DNA of 15,638 bases from UBA5336 sp039198685 (GTDB lineage Bacteria; Pseudomonadota; Alphaproteobacteria; Caulobacterales; Hyphomonadaceae), in contig JBCCTK010000076.1 in assembly GCA_039198685.1 (NCBI GenBank), positions 1 to 15,638 on the forward strand, given 5' to 3'. Of the stretch, positions 1 to 7,732 are shown piece after piece. Under the pieces are notes generated by a model, which had not been told where the DNA came from, ran no database searches, and saw nothing but the letters and a program-made list of their open reading frames with translations. How positions within the stretch are numbered: position 1 is the first letter of the stretch; the number at the start of each line of letters is the position of its first letter. The translations under genes were made by a program, and so were the position numbers.

Positions 1-309
1 AGTTTAGATTCGCCACGGCGTTTTGCGGGTATGGGATTGATCGCAGGTCTGGCTCCATCCGCAAGCGAATCGCAGCCTGGATTTCACTCTGCAGCGCGGT
101 CCAAAAGGTGGCTTAGTCGGCGCTCGGACGAGGCCACCACCGAACTTCCCTGAGAAGATCTTGCCCCAAAAGCGGGCAACGATACATCTTTGTGGTCACA
201 AATCGTGCATACAAACGCCCTCCACACAATGATTAACCCTTTCCATTGCTGCAGACACAGGAGCTAAGCGATTTGGGTCTCGCTGATATTCTCAACGAAG
301 GGAAGGTTT
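1..309. other. Left-edge stretch with no assignable gene
   Basis: No gene can be assigned here. On the + strand one frame is open from the edge to a TGA at about 150, but the peptide resembles nothing I recognise. On the - strand a frame is open from about 107 to the edge and reads like protein (LQSEIQAAIRLRMEPDLRSI), with an ATG at 58 but no ribosome binding site. It could be the first codons of a gene diverging from the porin. The rest should hold the porin promoter, although no convincing -35/-10 pair was found. A single TTAACC (233-238) resembles a CtrA half site but has no partner at the expected spacing. Confidence 0.4.
189..202. promoter_or_regulatory. Palindromic operator candidate upstream of porin
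   Basis: TTTGTG, two bases, then CACAAA form a perfect 6-bp-arm palindrome about 110 bp before the porin start. The sequence shows only the symmetry. That it binds a dimeric regulator is inference; the arms loosely recall CRP/FNR-type half sites, but the spacing is too short for a standard CRP box. Confidence 0.3.
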
Positions 310-1032
310 ATGATGCGGCACTTCATTAAATCCGTTTCGCTCGCGCTTGTGATGGGTTCCGGCCTGGCAGGCGTTGCGCAGGCGCAAGGTGAATTCTCAG
401 GCAGTGTAACGCTCACGTCTGATTATGTGTTCCGCGGTTTCTCCCAAACCGATGGTGCACCGACCGTTCAAGGCAGTTTTGATTGGGCCACTGACAGCTT
501 CTATGTGGGGACATGGGCTTCAGGCGTCGATTTCGGGGATGGCACGAGCACGGAAATCGACCTCTATGCCGGCTGGACCCCCAGCTATGGAGCATTCGAC
601 TTCGACATCGGCGGAATTTACTACATCTATCCCGATGCGCCCGATGATCCGGAACAAAATTTTGTCGAAATTTATGCTGGCGGTGGAACGACGCTCGGCG
701 AGCTTGTTGATGTGGGCGCTTCGCTTGCCTACTCGCCGGATTTCTATCTGGAATCTGGCCAGTCGATTTATTACTCGGCTTTCGCAGGTCTTCCCCTTGG
801 TCAGTCTGCCTTCGCGGTGGATGCGACCTTGGGATACCAAACGTTCCTTGATGATGACGACTGTATGGATTGCGATTATATCGACTACTCCATTGGCCTG
901 ACCACATCCTTTGAGGGTTTTGATCTCGACTTCCGCTTCATCGGTTCCGATGGCGACGGCGTTGAAGGTGCTGACGATGATGGCGGCCCAGCAGGCGAGC
1001 GATTTGTCGTATCGGTTTCACGCTCTCTCTAA
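310..1032 (+). CDS. TorF-family putative outer-membrane porin
   Basis: The 240-residue product has a cleavable signal peptide (basic MRHFIKS, hydrophobic core, probable cut after AQA at residues 23-25). A beta-rich, Asp/Gly/Tyr-rich body follows, with alternating polar and hydrophobic strands. The mature start (GSVTLTSDYVFRG) is the hallmark of the TIGR02001/Gcw_chp family of putative porins, whose members are usually 220-260 residues. It should form a small beta-barrel in the outer membrane; the substrate is unknown. Two adjacent ATGs begin at 310 and 313. The GGAAGG just upstream is better spaced for 313, so the true protein may be one residue shorter. An Asp-rich loop around residues 180-192 carries a CxxC. 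The protein ends in Leu rather than the terminal aromatic residue preferred by the BAM machinery. It appears monocistronic, with its own terminator downstream. Confidence 0.85.
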   Translation: MMRHFIKSVSLALVMGSGLAGVAQAQGEFSGSVTLTSDYVFRGFSQTDGAPTVQGSFDWATDSFYVGTWASGVDFGDGTSTEIDLYAGWTPSYGAFDFDIGGIYYIYPDAPDDPEQNFVEIYAGGGTTLGELVDVGASLAYSPDFYLESGQSIYYSAFAGLPLGQSAFAVDATLGYQTFLDDDDCMDCDYIDYSIGLTTSFEGFDLDFRFIGSDGDGVEGADDDGGPAGERFVVSVSRSL

Positions 1033-1137
1033 TCGCGACCGGGGCAGCGCGGCCGGCGTTTTTGGGGGCCGGCATCTGCCCCATCCTCCCTCCCGCATGG
1101 TGCGTGCCCTCCATGATCCATAGCGGGTAACTTTAGC

Positions 1138-1170
1138 GCCGCCGCTCCCCATACGGGCGGCGGCCTTTTC
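1138..1170 (+). terminator. Rho-independent terminator after the porin
   Basis: GCCGCCGC (1138-1145) pairs perfectly with GCGGCGGC (1157-1164), with two more C-G pairs inside the loop, and TTTT follows at 1166-1169. This is a strong GC stem plus a U-tract in the direction of the porin. A second, weaker hairpin (GCCGGC at 1052-1057 and 1068-1073) lies just after the porin stop and lacks a trailing U-tract. Confidence 0.8.
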
Positions 1171-1229
1171 TATCTGCCACAGGACCCCATTTATTCGTCC
1201 AGAGGCATGATACAAAATAAGGGCAAGCC

Positions 1230-3005
1230 ATGGCCGCAGACTTTTCCGCGTCAGAGATACTTGTACCCACCGTTGCCATTCTCGGGGTCGGCGCAGCCTC
1301 AGCCCTGGCCTCCCGCGCCCTTAGGATCAGCCCCATCGTTGGCTATCTCGTTGCAGGTGTGATCATAGGCCCCTACGCCCTAAATGCAGTATCGGAAAGT
1401 GATGTAACCGCTCTGCTTGCCGAATTGGGGGTCGTTTTTCTACTGTTCGATATAGGCATGCATATTTAGATGCGCGCATTGAAGGAAAGCCGGGGCGACC
1501 AGCTTTGCCTTGCCCCCGCCCCTTTGGTCGTCAACGCGCTGGCTTTCACCCTCATACTTGGGGCATTCGGCGTTACCTGGCCGGTTGCCATGGCCATCGG
1601 AATATCGCTTGGTCTGTCATCCACCGCCGTGGTCGCGCGCCTCTTAAGCGATCGAAACCTGAATTCCTGCCCCCTCGGCCGGTCTGCTACCCATGTGCTT
1701 ATTTTTCAGGACATTGTAGCCATCTTCCTGCTGATCTTCGCCAGCGCACTGGGCGGTGATCCCAGTTCAATCCCGCTGACCATGGCCATCGCCGCGGGAC
1801 AAGCGCTCATTGCGTTCGCCGCGGCCCTCCTGATCGGACGCTATCTTATCGGACCAGGCTTTCGCTTGCTGGCGGGCACACAGAATGCAGAGGCGTTCAC
1901 CGCTGTCACACTTCTGCTGGTCTTGGGTGCCGCCCTGGCCACCTACGCCATAGGTCTTTCGCTCACCTTGGGCGCTTTTCTGGCGGGCCTTGCAGTCTCC
2001 GGAACGGCGTATCGCCATCAGATCCAGACAGAAAGCGGCCCGTTTCGTGGCCTGCTGCTCAGCTTCTTCTTCATCAATGTGGGCATGCTCATCGACATGC
2101 CCGCCCTGATCGCAAACCTGCCCCTGGTGCTGAGCGTCGCCGCGGGTATCCTGGTGATCAAGACGGCAGGCGGATTCGTCGCCGCCCGGCTCAACAAGTG
2201 GACAGCGCCAGGGGGCACGCAACTGGCGTTTCTGCTTGCGCAGGGGTCTGAATTCACCCTGGTGGTGCTGTCTATTCTAACGATTGCTTCAACCAATCTG
2301 GTAGCGGCAGGTGGTGCACCGCTTATGTCGCCATTGGTCGAGACCGTAGTCGTCGCGGCAGTGGCGATTTCCCTGGCTGCCGCTCCATTCTGGGCCGATG
2401 CGGGCATGAAGTTGTCACGCAAACTGGCTGAACGAATGCGCAAGACCTCAAGTCAGGCCGCTCCGGAGGCGAGCACAAGTGGCGCACGCCCCGTGATCGT
2501 CTTTGGCATGACACCGACAGGCCGCCTCACGGTTGATGCCCTCAAGGACAACGACCTGCCCTATATCGCCCTGGACAATGATCCCGAACGTTTCCTTGCC
2601 GCCACGGCGGACGGCTATAGCGTGGCATTCGGGGATGCGGCCAATCTGCGTCTTATTGAGGCTATCGGCGCGAGCGGGGCCCGGGCGCTGGTCATAGGCC
2701 ATCCGCGGTATTCGGTGTCTGCCCAGATCACCCCAGTCGTGCACGAACAATTCCCGGACATGAAACGCTTTGTCGCCCTGGAGGACCCGTCCGATGTTTC
2801 CCGGTTCGAGGACCTTGGCATCCGCAGTTACCACGTGATGGCAGACCCGCCGGGCATTGAAATGGTGGCTGATTTGTTGCGGGAATTGGGCGTGGACGAT
2901 GCTGCGATCATCGATTGGATGAAAACCGAAGCGGAACGTTTTGACCTGGAAGACATGTCCGGCGAAGTCATTGAAACCATAGATGACAGCGCCCAGGCGG
3001 CTTGA
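1230..3005 (+). pseudogene. Kef-type monovalent cation:proton antiporter (CPA2) with RCK domain, interrupted by an in-frame TAG
   Basis: The frame starting at ATG 1230 (AAGGG ribosome binding site upstream) encodes a KefB/KefC-type antiporter of the inner membrane. The first 79 codons give three membrane helices ending in FLLFDIGMHI. A TAG then falls at 1467-1469, and the same frame continues for 511 codons (1470-3005). That part holds the remaining helices, including the family's QD motif in FQDIVAIF (residues 79-86 of the second part), the LSSTAVVARLL segment and FFFINVGM. A cytoplasmic TrkA-N/RCK-like nucleotide-binding domain follows (VIVFGMTPTGR, about residues 341-470). Family proteins read directly through this point, usually as DIGxHxS, so the TAG most likely replaces a Ser codon (TCG to TAG, one base). 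TAG is immediately followed by ATG, so reinitiation could yield a separate 511-residue piece, but no ribosome binding site is visible. Loss of function, readthrough or a sequence error are all possible. Confidence 0.8.
1467..1469 (+). other. In-frame amber codon splitting the antiporter
   Basis: The codons run CAT ATT TAG ATG CGC. No frameshift is involved: both sides are in the same frame and both match the same family without a gap. A single substitution from a sense codon is the simplest explanation. Confidence 0.9.
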
Positions 3006-3096
3006 GGGCGGTTCCTTCTGCATCCGATCGCAGGTGGTGCTGCTCTGAGGGCGTCTCTTGATGAGCGTACAGACCATTTGCCCTTCTGCGACAGGC

Positions 3097-3594
3097 CTAA
3101 ACGGGTTTCACAACCATCAACCATGTTGCAACAAGCATCGGCACAGTGCTGACCAGTCCCCAGGCCAGCCAACGCCGCGATAGTCTGCGGTAACGCTCGT
3201 CGACGCCGCCTGCCGAGAAAGCTTTGGCGAGCCGCGCCTGTTTGATCTGGATCGGCACGATCGCAAGGAGCCAAATCAGGCCAGCCAGTATGAAAAAGAC
3301 CTGGCTCCAAAGAAGCCATCCTTCGAACAGGGCAAAGCCGGCAGAAACGGCCATGAAATAACCGCCTCCCATGATCAGGATTGCGCCCCAAAAGGTCATC
3401 GCCCAGTCGGTATACGTCACCAGTTTTTGGGCGAAACCAAGGACCTCTGGGCGACCATCACGGTCTGCGAAAAACTTCCAGATCGCCGTAACGGTGATGT
3501 TTCCCATCAACATGACAACGCCCGTTAAATGCAGGAATTTCGCCAGGTCGTACAACATCTGAAGGGCAGCCCACGTGACTTTCTGCACAATCAT
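3097..3594 (-). CDS. DUF2269-like integral membrane protein
   Basis: The product is 165 residues with four predicted membrane helices (about 15-42, 64-84, 93-116 and 143-162). A short basic loop (RYRRLSRRW, about 135-142) precedes the last helix. The opening pattern LAKFLHLTGVVMLMGN and the overall layout resemble the DUF2269 family of small inner-membrane proteins (usually about 150 residues); the function is unknown. The ATG at 3594 has no clear ribosome binding site. An internal ATG at residue 13 (MLYDLAKFL) would fit the family length equally well but also lacks one. The gene is convergent with the antiporter (91-bp gap, no obvious terminator). It lies 89 bp downstream of metK on the same strand, so it could be read through from the methyl-cycle operon. 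Confidence 0.7.
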   Translation of the reverse strand: MIVQKVTWAALQMLYDLAKFLHLTGVVMLMGNITVTAIWKFFADRDGRPEVLGFAQKLVTYTDWAMTFWGAILIMGGGYFMAVSAGFALFEGWLLWSQVFFILAGLIWLLAIVPIQIKQARLAKAFSAGGVDERYRRLSRRWLAWGLVSTVPMLVATWLMVVKPV

Positions 3595-3683
3595 AACGCA
3601 GCAACGGAGTGTCGAAACAACTCAGTCTGTCGCAGCGCTTCGATTGCCGCTGGGCCGCCGCCTCGATGGCTTCCATAGTGAGG

Positions 3684-4859
3684 TTAAACGAGCGCCTTCA
3701 GCTTGTCGGCCAAATCCGTGCGTTCCCAGCTGAATCGGCCATCTTCGCCTGGCGTGCGTCCGAAATGGCCATAGGCTGCGGTAGAGGCATAAATAGGTTG
3801 GGCCAGGCCGAGCCCATCACGGATGCCGGCCGGCGTCAGGCTGAAGACGTCTCGCAGTGCGCCTGCAATCTTGGCTTCATCGGCCTGACCGGTGCCGAAC
3901 GTGTCGACATAGATCGACAGGGGCTCGGGATACCCTATAGCGTAAGACACCTGGATCTCGCAGCGCTCCGCAAGGCCGGCCGCAACGACATTCTTGGCCA
4001 GGTAGCGCGTGGCATAGGCCGCTGAGCGGTCTACCTTGGAAGGATCCTTTCCGGAAAAGGCCCCGCCACCGTGGCGCGCCGCGCCGCCATAGGTATCAAC
4101 AATGATCTTGCGGCCCGTCAGGCCTGCATCGCCGTCGGGCCCGCCGACGACAAAGCTGCCCGTAGGATTAACGAAGAATTTGTCCTCATCGGGGAACCAG
4201 CCGTCCGGCAAGACATCGGCAACAACGGGACGTACCAATTCGCGCAGCGTGTCTTGCGTCACGTCGGCCTTGTGCTGTGTTGAAACCACGACAGCGTTTA
4301 CACCCACAGGCTTGCCTCCGGCATATTGCAGTGTCACCTGGCTTTTAGCGTCAGGCTCGAATTCGGGGCGCTCTCCAGAATGGCGCAGGGCCGCCATGCG
4401 GTGGAGGATCTGGTGGCTGTAAATCAATGTGGCCGGCATCAGCTCAGGTGTCTCGTTGGTCGCATAGCCGAACATGATGCCCTGGTCACCGGCGCCTTCT
4501 TCCTTAAAAAGCCCCTCGCCGGCCTCAACGCCCTGGGCGATCTCTGCGGACTGGCCGTGGACATGGCACTCCACTGCCATTGTCTCCCAATGGAACCCAT
4601 CCTGCTCATAACCGATCCGTTTCACCACATCGCGCGCAACCTGGACCATTTCATCGTGGGAGACCTCAGCGCCCGGTTTGGAGCGAACTTCTCCGGCCCG
4701 GACAACGCGATTGGTGGTCGTCAGAGTTTCAACGGCCACCTTGGCGCGGGGATCACGCGACAGAAACAGGTCCACGATCGCATCGGAAACCTGGTCAGCG
4801 ACCTTGTCAGGATGCCCCTCGGAGACGCTCTCGCTGGTGAATTCGTAATCGGTTATCAT
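3684..4859 (-). CDS. metK: S-adenosylmethionine synthetase
   Basis: MetK makes S-adenosylmethionine from methionine and ATP in the cytosol, releasing phosphate and pyrophosphate. The 391-residue product has normal family length. Visible signatures are SVSEGHPDKVADQ near the N-terminus (GHPDK at 15-19), the ATP-binding GAGDQGIMFGYA (122-133) and the P-loop-like GGGAFSGKD (264-272). The start at 4859 (MITDYEFTSES) is chosen because family conservation begins there and GGAG lies 9 nt upstream (4869-4872). An in-frame extension to 4946 would add 29 unconserved residues inside purU. It lies 29 nt after the purU stop and is the last gene of ahcY-purU-metK. No SAM-sensing riboswitch is visible in the short gap before it. 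Confidence 0.97.
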   Translation of the reverse strand: MITDYEFTSESVSEGHPDKVADQVSDAIVDLFLSRDPRAKVAVETLTTTNRVVRAGEVRSKPGAEVSHDEMVQVARDVVKRIGYEQDGFHWETMAVECHVHGQSAEIAQGVEAGEGLFKEEGAGDQGIMFGYATNETPELMPATLIYSHQILHRMAALRHSGERPEFEPDAKSQVTLQYAGGKPVGVNAVVVSTQHKADVTQDTLRELVRPVVADVLPDGWFPDEDKFFVNPTGSFVVGGPDGDAGLTGRKIIVDTYGGAARHGGGAFSGKDPSKVDRSAAYATRYLAKNVVAAGLAERCEIQVSYAIGYPEPLSIYVDTFGTGQADEAKIAGALRDVFSLTPAGIRDGLGLAQPIYASTAAYGHFGRTPGEDGRFSWERTDLADKLKALV

Positions 4860-4888
4860 GTCGGTCGTCTCCGGCGCGTCTTCTGGGT

Positions 4889-5755
4889 TCAGTTCAAGAT
4901 GATGGTGCGCCATCCGGACAGGAAGACGCGGTGTTCGGCATGGCAACGAACCGCTTGCATAAGGGCGGCGGCTTCCAGGTGTCGCCCAATTCGGATCATG
5001 TCCGCTGGGCTGTGGCTGTGGTCAACCGGTTCAGTAACCTGGGTAATGATTGGTCCCTCATCGAGATCGGCTGTGACATAGTGGGCTGTCGCACCAATGA
5101 CTTTCACGCCGCGCGCATGGGCCTGGTGGTAGGGCCTTGCGCCTTTGAAGCTCGGCAGGAAGGAATGGTGGATGTTGATGCACCGGCCCATTAGGCGGGT
5201 GCAGGCCTCATCTGAAAGCACCTGCATATAGCGCGCAAGAACCACCAGCTCCGCACCGGTTTCCTCGATCAAATCAAAGAGGCGCGCCTCCGCGCCAGCC
5301 TTGGTTTCCGCCGTCACAGGGACCTGGTGATAGGGCAGTCCGAAATGCGCCAGTGCCGGTCCCAGATCAGGGTGATTGGAAACAACGCCCACCGGCTCAA
5401 TCGGGATTTCGCCGCGCCGCGCTGCACTTATGAGCATGTTGGCGCAGTGGTCGGATTTGGAAACCATCAGCAGGGTTTTGACCGGCGCGCCCTGTTCATG
5501 GAGGGACCACTTGGCCTCCATCGGCCCCGCCTCTGCTTCCAGGGCTGAGCGCAAGGCGTCCAGCGTGCGTGCCTGGTCAGTACTGCGCAGGACAAGGCGC
5601 GCGAAGAACTGGCCACCTTCATCGCCGTCACCAAAAGTGCGCGAGGCAGCGATAAAAAATCCATGCTCCGCCATGAGCTGCGCCAGCTCAGCCACAAGGC
5701 CAAGCCGGTCACTGCACGTAAAGCGCAGTATCAGGGCGCGGTCAGCGTCGTCCAT
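4889..5755 (-). CDS. purU: Formyltetrahydrofolate deformylase
   Basis: PurU hydrolyses 10-formyl-THF to formate and THF. This balances the one-carbon pool and supplies formate to PurT where that enzyme exists. The 288-residue product has an N-terminal ACT domain (about 7-85, beginning ILRFTCSDRLGLVAEL) and a C-terminal formyltransferase-fold domain (about 92-285). The catalytic Asn-His-Asp set is visible: N194 and H196 in INIHHSFLPSF, and D232 in DLDEGPII. ATG 5755 was chosen. A TTG at 5767 would add four residues, but nothing favours it over the ATG. The gap after the ahcY stop is 18 nt, so the gene is almost certainly co-transcribed. Deformylase, rather than a purine-pathway transformylase, is indicated by the ACT domain and total length. 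Confidence 0.93.
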   Translation of the reverse strand: MDDADRALILRFTCSDRLGLVAELAQLMAEHGFFIAASRTFGDGDEGGQFFARLVLRSTDQARTLDALRSALEAEAGPMEAKWSLHEQGAPVKTLLMVSKSDHCANMLISAARRGEIPIEPVGVVSNHPDLGPALAHFGLPYHQVPVTAETKAGAEARLFDLIEETGAELVVLARYMQVLSDEACTRLMGRCINIHHSFLPSFKGARPYHQAHARGVKVIGATAHYVTADLDEGPIITQVTEPVDHSHSPADMIRIGRHLEAAALMQAVRCHAEHRVFLSGWRTIILN

Positions 5756-5773
5756 TTTCAGCTGCAACGCCGC

Positions 5774-7165
5774 TTAATAGCGGTAGTGCTCAGGCTTGAA
5801 CGGGCCGTCGCCTTCCACACCGATATAAGCGGCTTGTTCGTCGCTCAGCTCGGTGAGGTGCACGCCAAGCTTTTCCAGGTGCAACATCGCAACCTTCTCG
5901 TCGAGATGCTTGGGCAGCGTGTAGACCTTGTTCTCATACTGATCGCCACTCTGCCAAAGCTCCATCTGCGCCAACACCTGATTGGTGAAGGAAGCCGACA
6001 TGACAAAGGAAGGGTGACCCGTAGCGTTGCCGAGGTTCACAAGACGGCCCTCAGATAGGAGTAAAATACGCTTACCATCTGGGAAGGTGATCATGTCCAC
6101 TTGCGGCTTGATATTGGTCCACTCAAAATTGCGTAGGCCTTCGACCTGAATCTCATTGTCGAAGTGGCCGATATTGCAGACGATCGCCATGTCTTTCATC
6201 GCGCGCATATGGTCGACGGTCAGGATGTCCTTGTTGCCGGTTGCGGTCACGAAGATGTCGAATAGCGGTGCAGCTTCGTCCATCGTCTTGACTTCAAATC
6301 CATCCATCGCCGCTTGCAGCGCGCAGATCGGATCGACTTCAGACACAGCAACGCGTGCACCCGATCCTGCCAGCGAGGCCGCCGAGCCCTTTCCCACATC
6401 GCCATAGCCGGCGACGAAGGCCGTCTTACCCGCCATCATAACGTCCGTGCCACGTCGAATGGCGTCCACCAGGCTCTCTTTACAGCCATATTTGTTGTCA
6501 AATTTCGACTTGGTCACGCTGTCATTCACGTTGATGGCCGGAAACGGCAGTTCGCCCGCCTTCTCCATCTGGTAAAGCCGCAGGACGCCCGTGGTGGTTT
6601 CTTCCGAGACGCCCTGGATGCCCGCTTTGGTCTTGGCAAACCAGCCGGGTGTCTGCGCGATACGTTTCTTGATCTGCTTGAACAGCTCGATCTCTTCCTC
6701 GCTGCCAGGATTGTCCAAAACGGACGGATCGGCCTCAGCCTTCTCTCCAAGCACGAGATACATGGTGGCGTCGCCGCCATCGTCGAGGATCAGGTTCGGC
6801 GCCCAGCCATCGGGGCCATGGAAAATCTTATCGGCAAAGTCCCAATATTCCGCGAGCGTTTCCCCCTTATGGGCAAAGACAGGCGTGCCGGCATCGGCAA
6901 TTGCGGCCGCTGCGTGGTCCTGGGTTGAATAAATGTTGCAGCTGGCCCAGCGCACCTGCGCGCCCAAGGCTTCCAGTGTCTGGATAAGCACTGCCGTCTG
7001 GATTGTCATATGTAGGGAGCCAGCAATGCGAGCGCCTTTGAGGGGTTGGCTGGCGCCGAATTCTGCACGCGCGGCCATCAAGCCTGGCATCTCGGTCTCG
7101 GCGATCGCGATTTCCTTGCGGCCAAACTCGGCAAGCGAAATGTCCGCAACGGCATAATCGGCCAT
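5774..7165 (-). CDS. ahcY: Adenosylhomocysteinase (S-adenosylhomocysteine hydrolase)
   Basis: AhcY splits S-adenosylhomocysteine, the by-product of SAM-dependent methylation, into homocysteine and adenosine, relieving inhibition of methyltransferases. The 463-residue product has normal length for the proteobacterial form. Signatures are LILDDGGDAT (about 125-134), GVSEETTTG (about 185-193), the Lys/Asp segment NDSVTKSKFDN (about 214-224), the NAD-binding GYGDVGKGSA (253-262) and the conserved terminus FKPEHYRY. Start ATG 7165 is supported by AAAGGA eight bases upstream. It is the first gene of the ahcY-purU-metK operon, preceded by a 319-bp leader/promoter region. AhcY and MetK together run the SAM cycle; the methionine synthase step is not in the window. 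Confidence 0.97.
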   Translation of the reverse strand: MADYAVADISLAEFGRKEIAIAETEMPGLMAARAEFGASQPLKGARIAGSLHMTIQTAVLIQTLEALGAQVRWASCNIYSTQDHAAAAIADAGTPVFAHKGETLAEYWDFADKIFHGPDGWAPNLILDDGGDATMYLVLGEKAEADPSVLDNPGSEEEIELFKQIKKRIAQTPGWFAKTKAGIQGVSEETTTGVLRLYQMEKAGELPFPAINVNDSVTKSKFDNKYGCKESLVDAIRRGTDVMMAGKTAFVAGYGDVGKGSAASLAGSGARVAVSEVDPICALQAAMDGFEVKTMDEAAPLFDIFVTATGNKDILTVDHMRAMKDMAIVCNIGHFDNEIQVEGLRNFEWTNIKPQVDMITFPDGKRILLLSEGRLVNLGNATGHPSFVMSASFTNQVLAQMELWQSGDQYENKVYTLPKHLDEKVAMLHLEKLGVHLTELSDEQAAYIGVEGDGPFKPEHYRY

Positions 7166-7484
7166 ATCAAAGTTCCTTTATATGATTTCTCGGCTTGGGC
7201 CGGGCCTAGCAGATGTGAACCGGAGTGGAAAGGGGGCACATGAATGTCGCGCTGATCGGGCCAAACCCTTTTGGCCGCCAAAGGTTTCGGGCAAAAAAAT
7301 TGGCCACAGATTTTCGGATGGTATTCGACGTGATCGCGGATCGCGGCCGGGCCAGGCAAACCGACCGGATCGACGCAAATTGGTTCGGCGTGTTTGCGTT
7401 CAGGCACGATGACCGCTCATCTACCGGCCAGGCTTTCCGAACCGGTCAACGCTAAGGGAGCGAATAAGGCGCCGATCTAGCAGA
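7166..7484. other. Intergenic region: ahcY leader and end of the small membrane pair
   Basis: No convincing gene lies here on either strand; short open frames exist but none resembles a protein. It must hold the ahcY promoter and 5' leader, though no clear -35/-10 pair could be picked. At the far end, GATCT-GCT-AGATC (7474-7486) forms a weak hairpin overlapping the stop codon of the upstream small gene and could act as its terminator. No SAM-II, SAM/SAH or SAH riboswitch core was recognised by eye. Confidence 0.5.
7263..7287. repeat. Imperfect inverted repeat in the ahcY leader
   Basis: AAACCCTTTTGG (7263-7274), CCG, then CCAAAGGTTT (7278-7287) form a 10-pair stem with two single-base bulges, about 100 bases before ahcY. 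On the ahcY transcript strand a T-rich run lies upstream of the stem rather than after it, so it is not a terminator for genes reading left. It could be an operator or a leader hairpin; this is inference. Confidence 0.35.
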
Positions 7485-7682
7485 TCAGGCCAGGCCGTCG
7501 AAATCGCGGCGCAGCTTTCTGTCCTGGTCGGTGATGATGGCCTCAAGCGCGCGGATGCGGGCGCGCAGGTCGTCAACACTCTCACCGTCCTGTCGGTGGG
7601 CATTGGTGCTGCGTGCCAGTTGGAACACGGCTACGGCCAGGGTGATTAACATCACCATCAAAATCATAAAAAACGGATGCAT
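7485..7682 (-). CDS. Small membrane/coiled-coil protein, PspB-like layout (second of pair)
   Basis: This 65-residue protein has an N-terminal membrane helix (FFMILMVMLITLAVAVFQLA, about 4-23), a short polar linker, then a charged amphipathic helix (LRARIRALEAIITDQDRKL) ending in DFDGLA. The start at 7682 is set by an excellent AAGGAGG site about five bases upstream; a longer in-frame start at 7736 would overlap the neighbour and put that site inside the gene. Architecture and length resemble phage-shock protein B, an inner-membrane partner of PspC/PspA, but I see no PspA, PspC or PspF in the window. The C-terminal helix aligns with that of the gene upstream (see findings), so the two look like tandem paralogues. 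The function is unproven. Confidence 0.65.
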   Translation of the reverse strand: MHPFFMILMVMLITLAVAVFQLARSTNAHRQDGESVDDLRARIRALEAIITDQDRKLRRDFDGLA

Positions 7683-7732
7683 TTCTCCTCCTTTTCTTTT
7701 ACGTCCAAGCGTCAGCCATCCACTGGCCGACC

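Noticed and set aside
233..247. CtrA box before the porin
   Set aside because: Only one TTAA half site is present; the position seven bases later reads CATT, not TTAA.
3006..3096. Terminator between the convergent antiporter and DUF2269 genes
   Set aside because: Only 4-bp stems were found and there is no U-tract.
3458..3676. 72-codon frame between metK and the DUF2269 gene on the - strand
   Set aside because: The first part looks mildly protein-like, but most of it overlaps the DUF2269 gene in another frame and resembles nothing.
4860..4946. 29-codon N-terminal extension of metK
   Set aside because: It lies inside the 3' end of purU in another frame and is not conserved in MetK. The start at 4859 has a good GGAG site and matches the family N-terminus.
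7166..7260. SAM- or SAH-class riboswitch before ahcY
   Set aside because: I could not find the conserved cores of the SAM-II, SAM/SAH or SAH classes by eye. A covariance search would be decisive.
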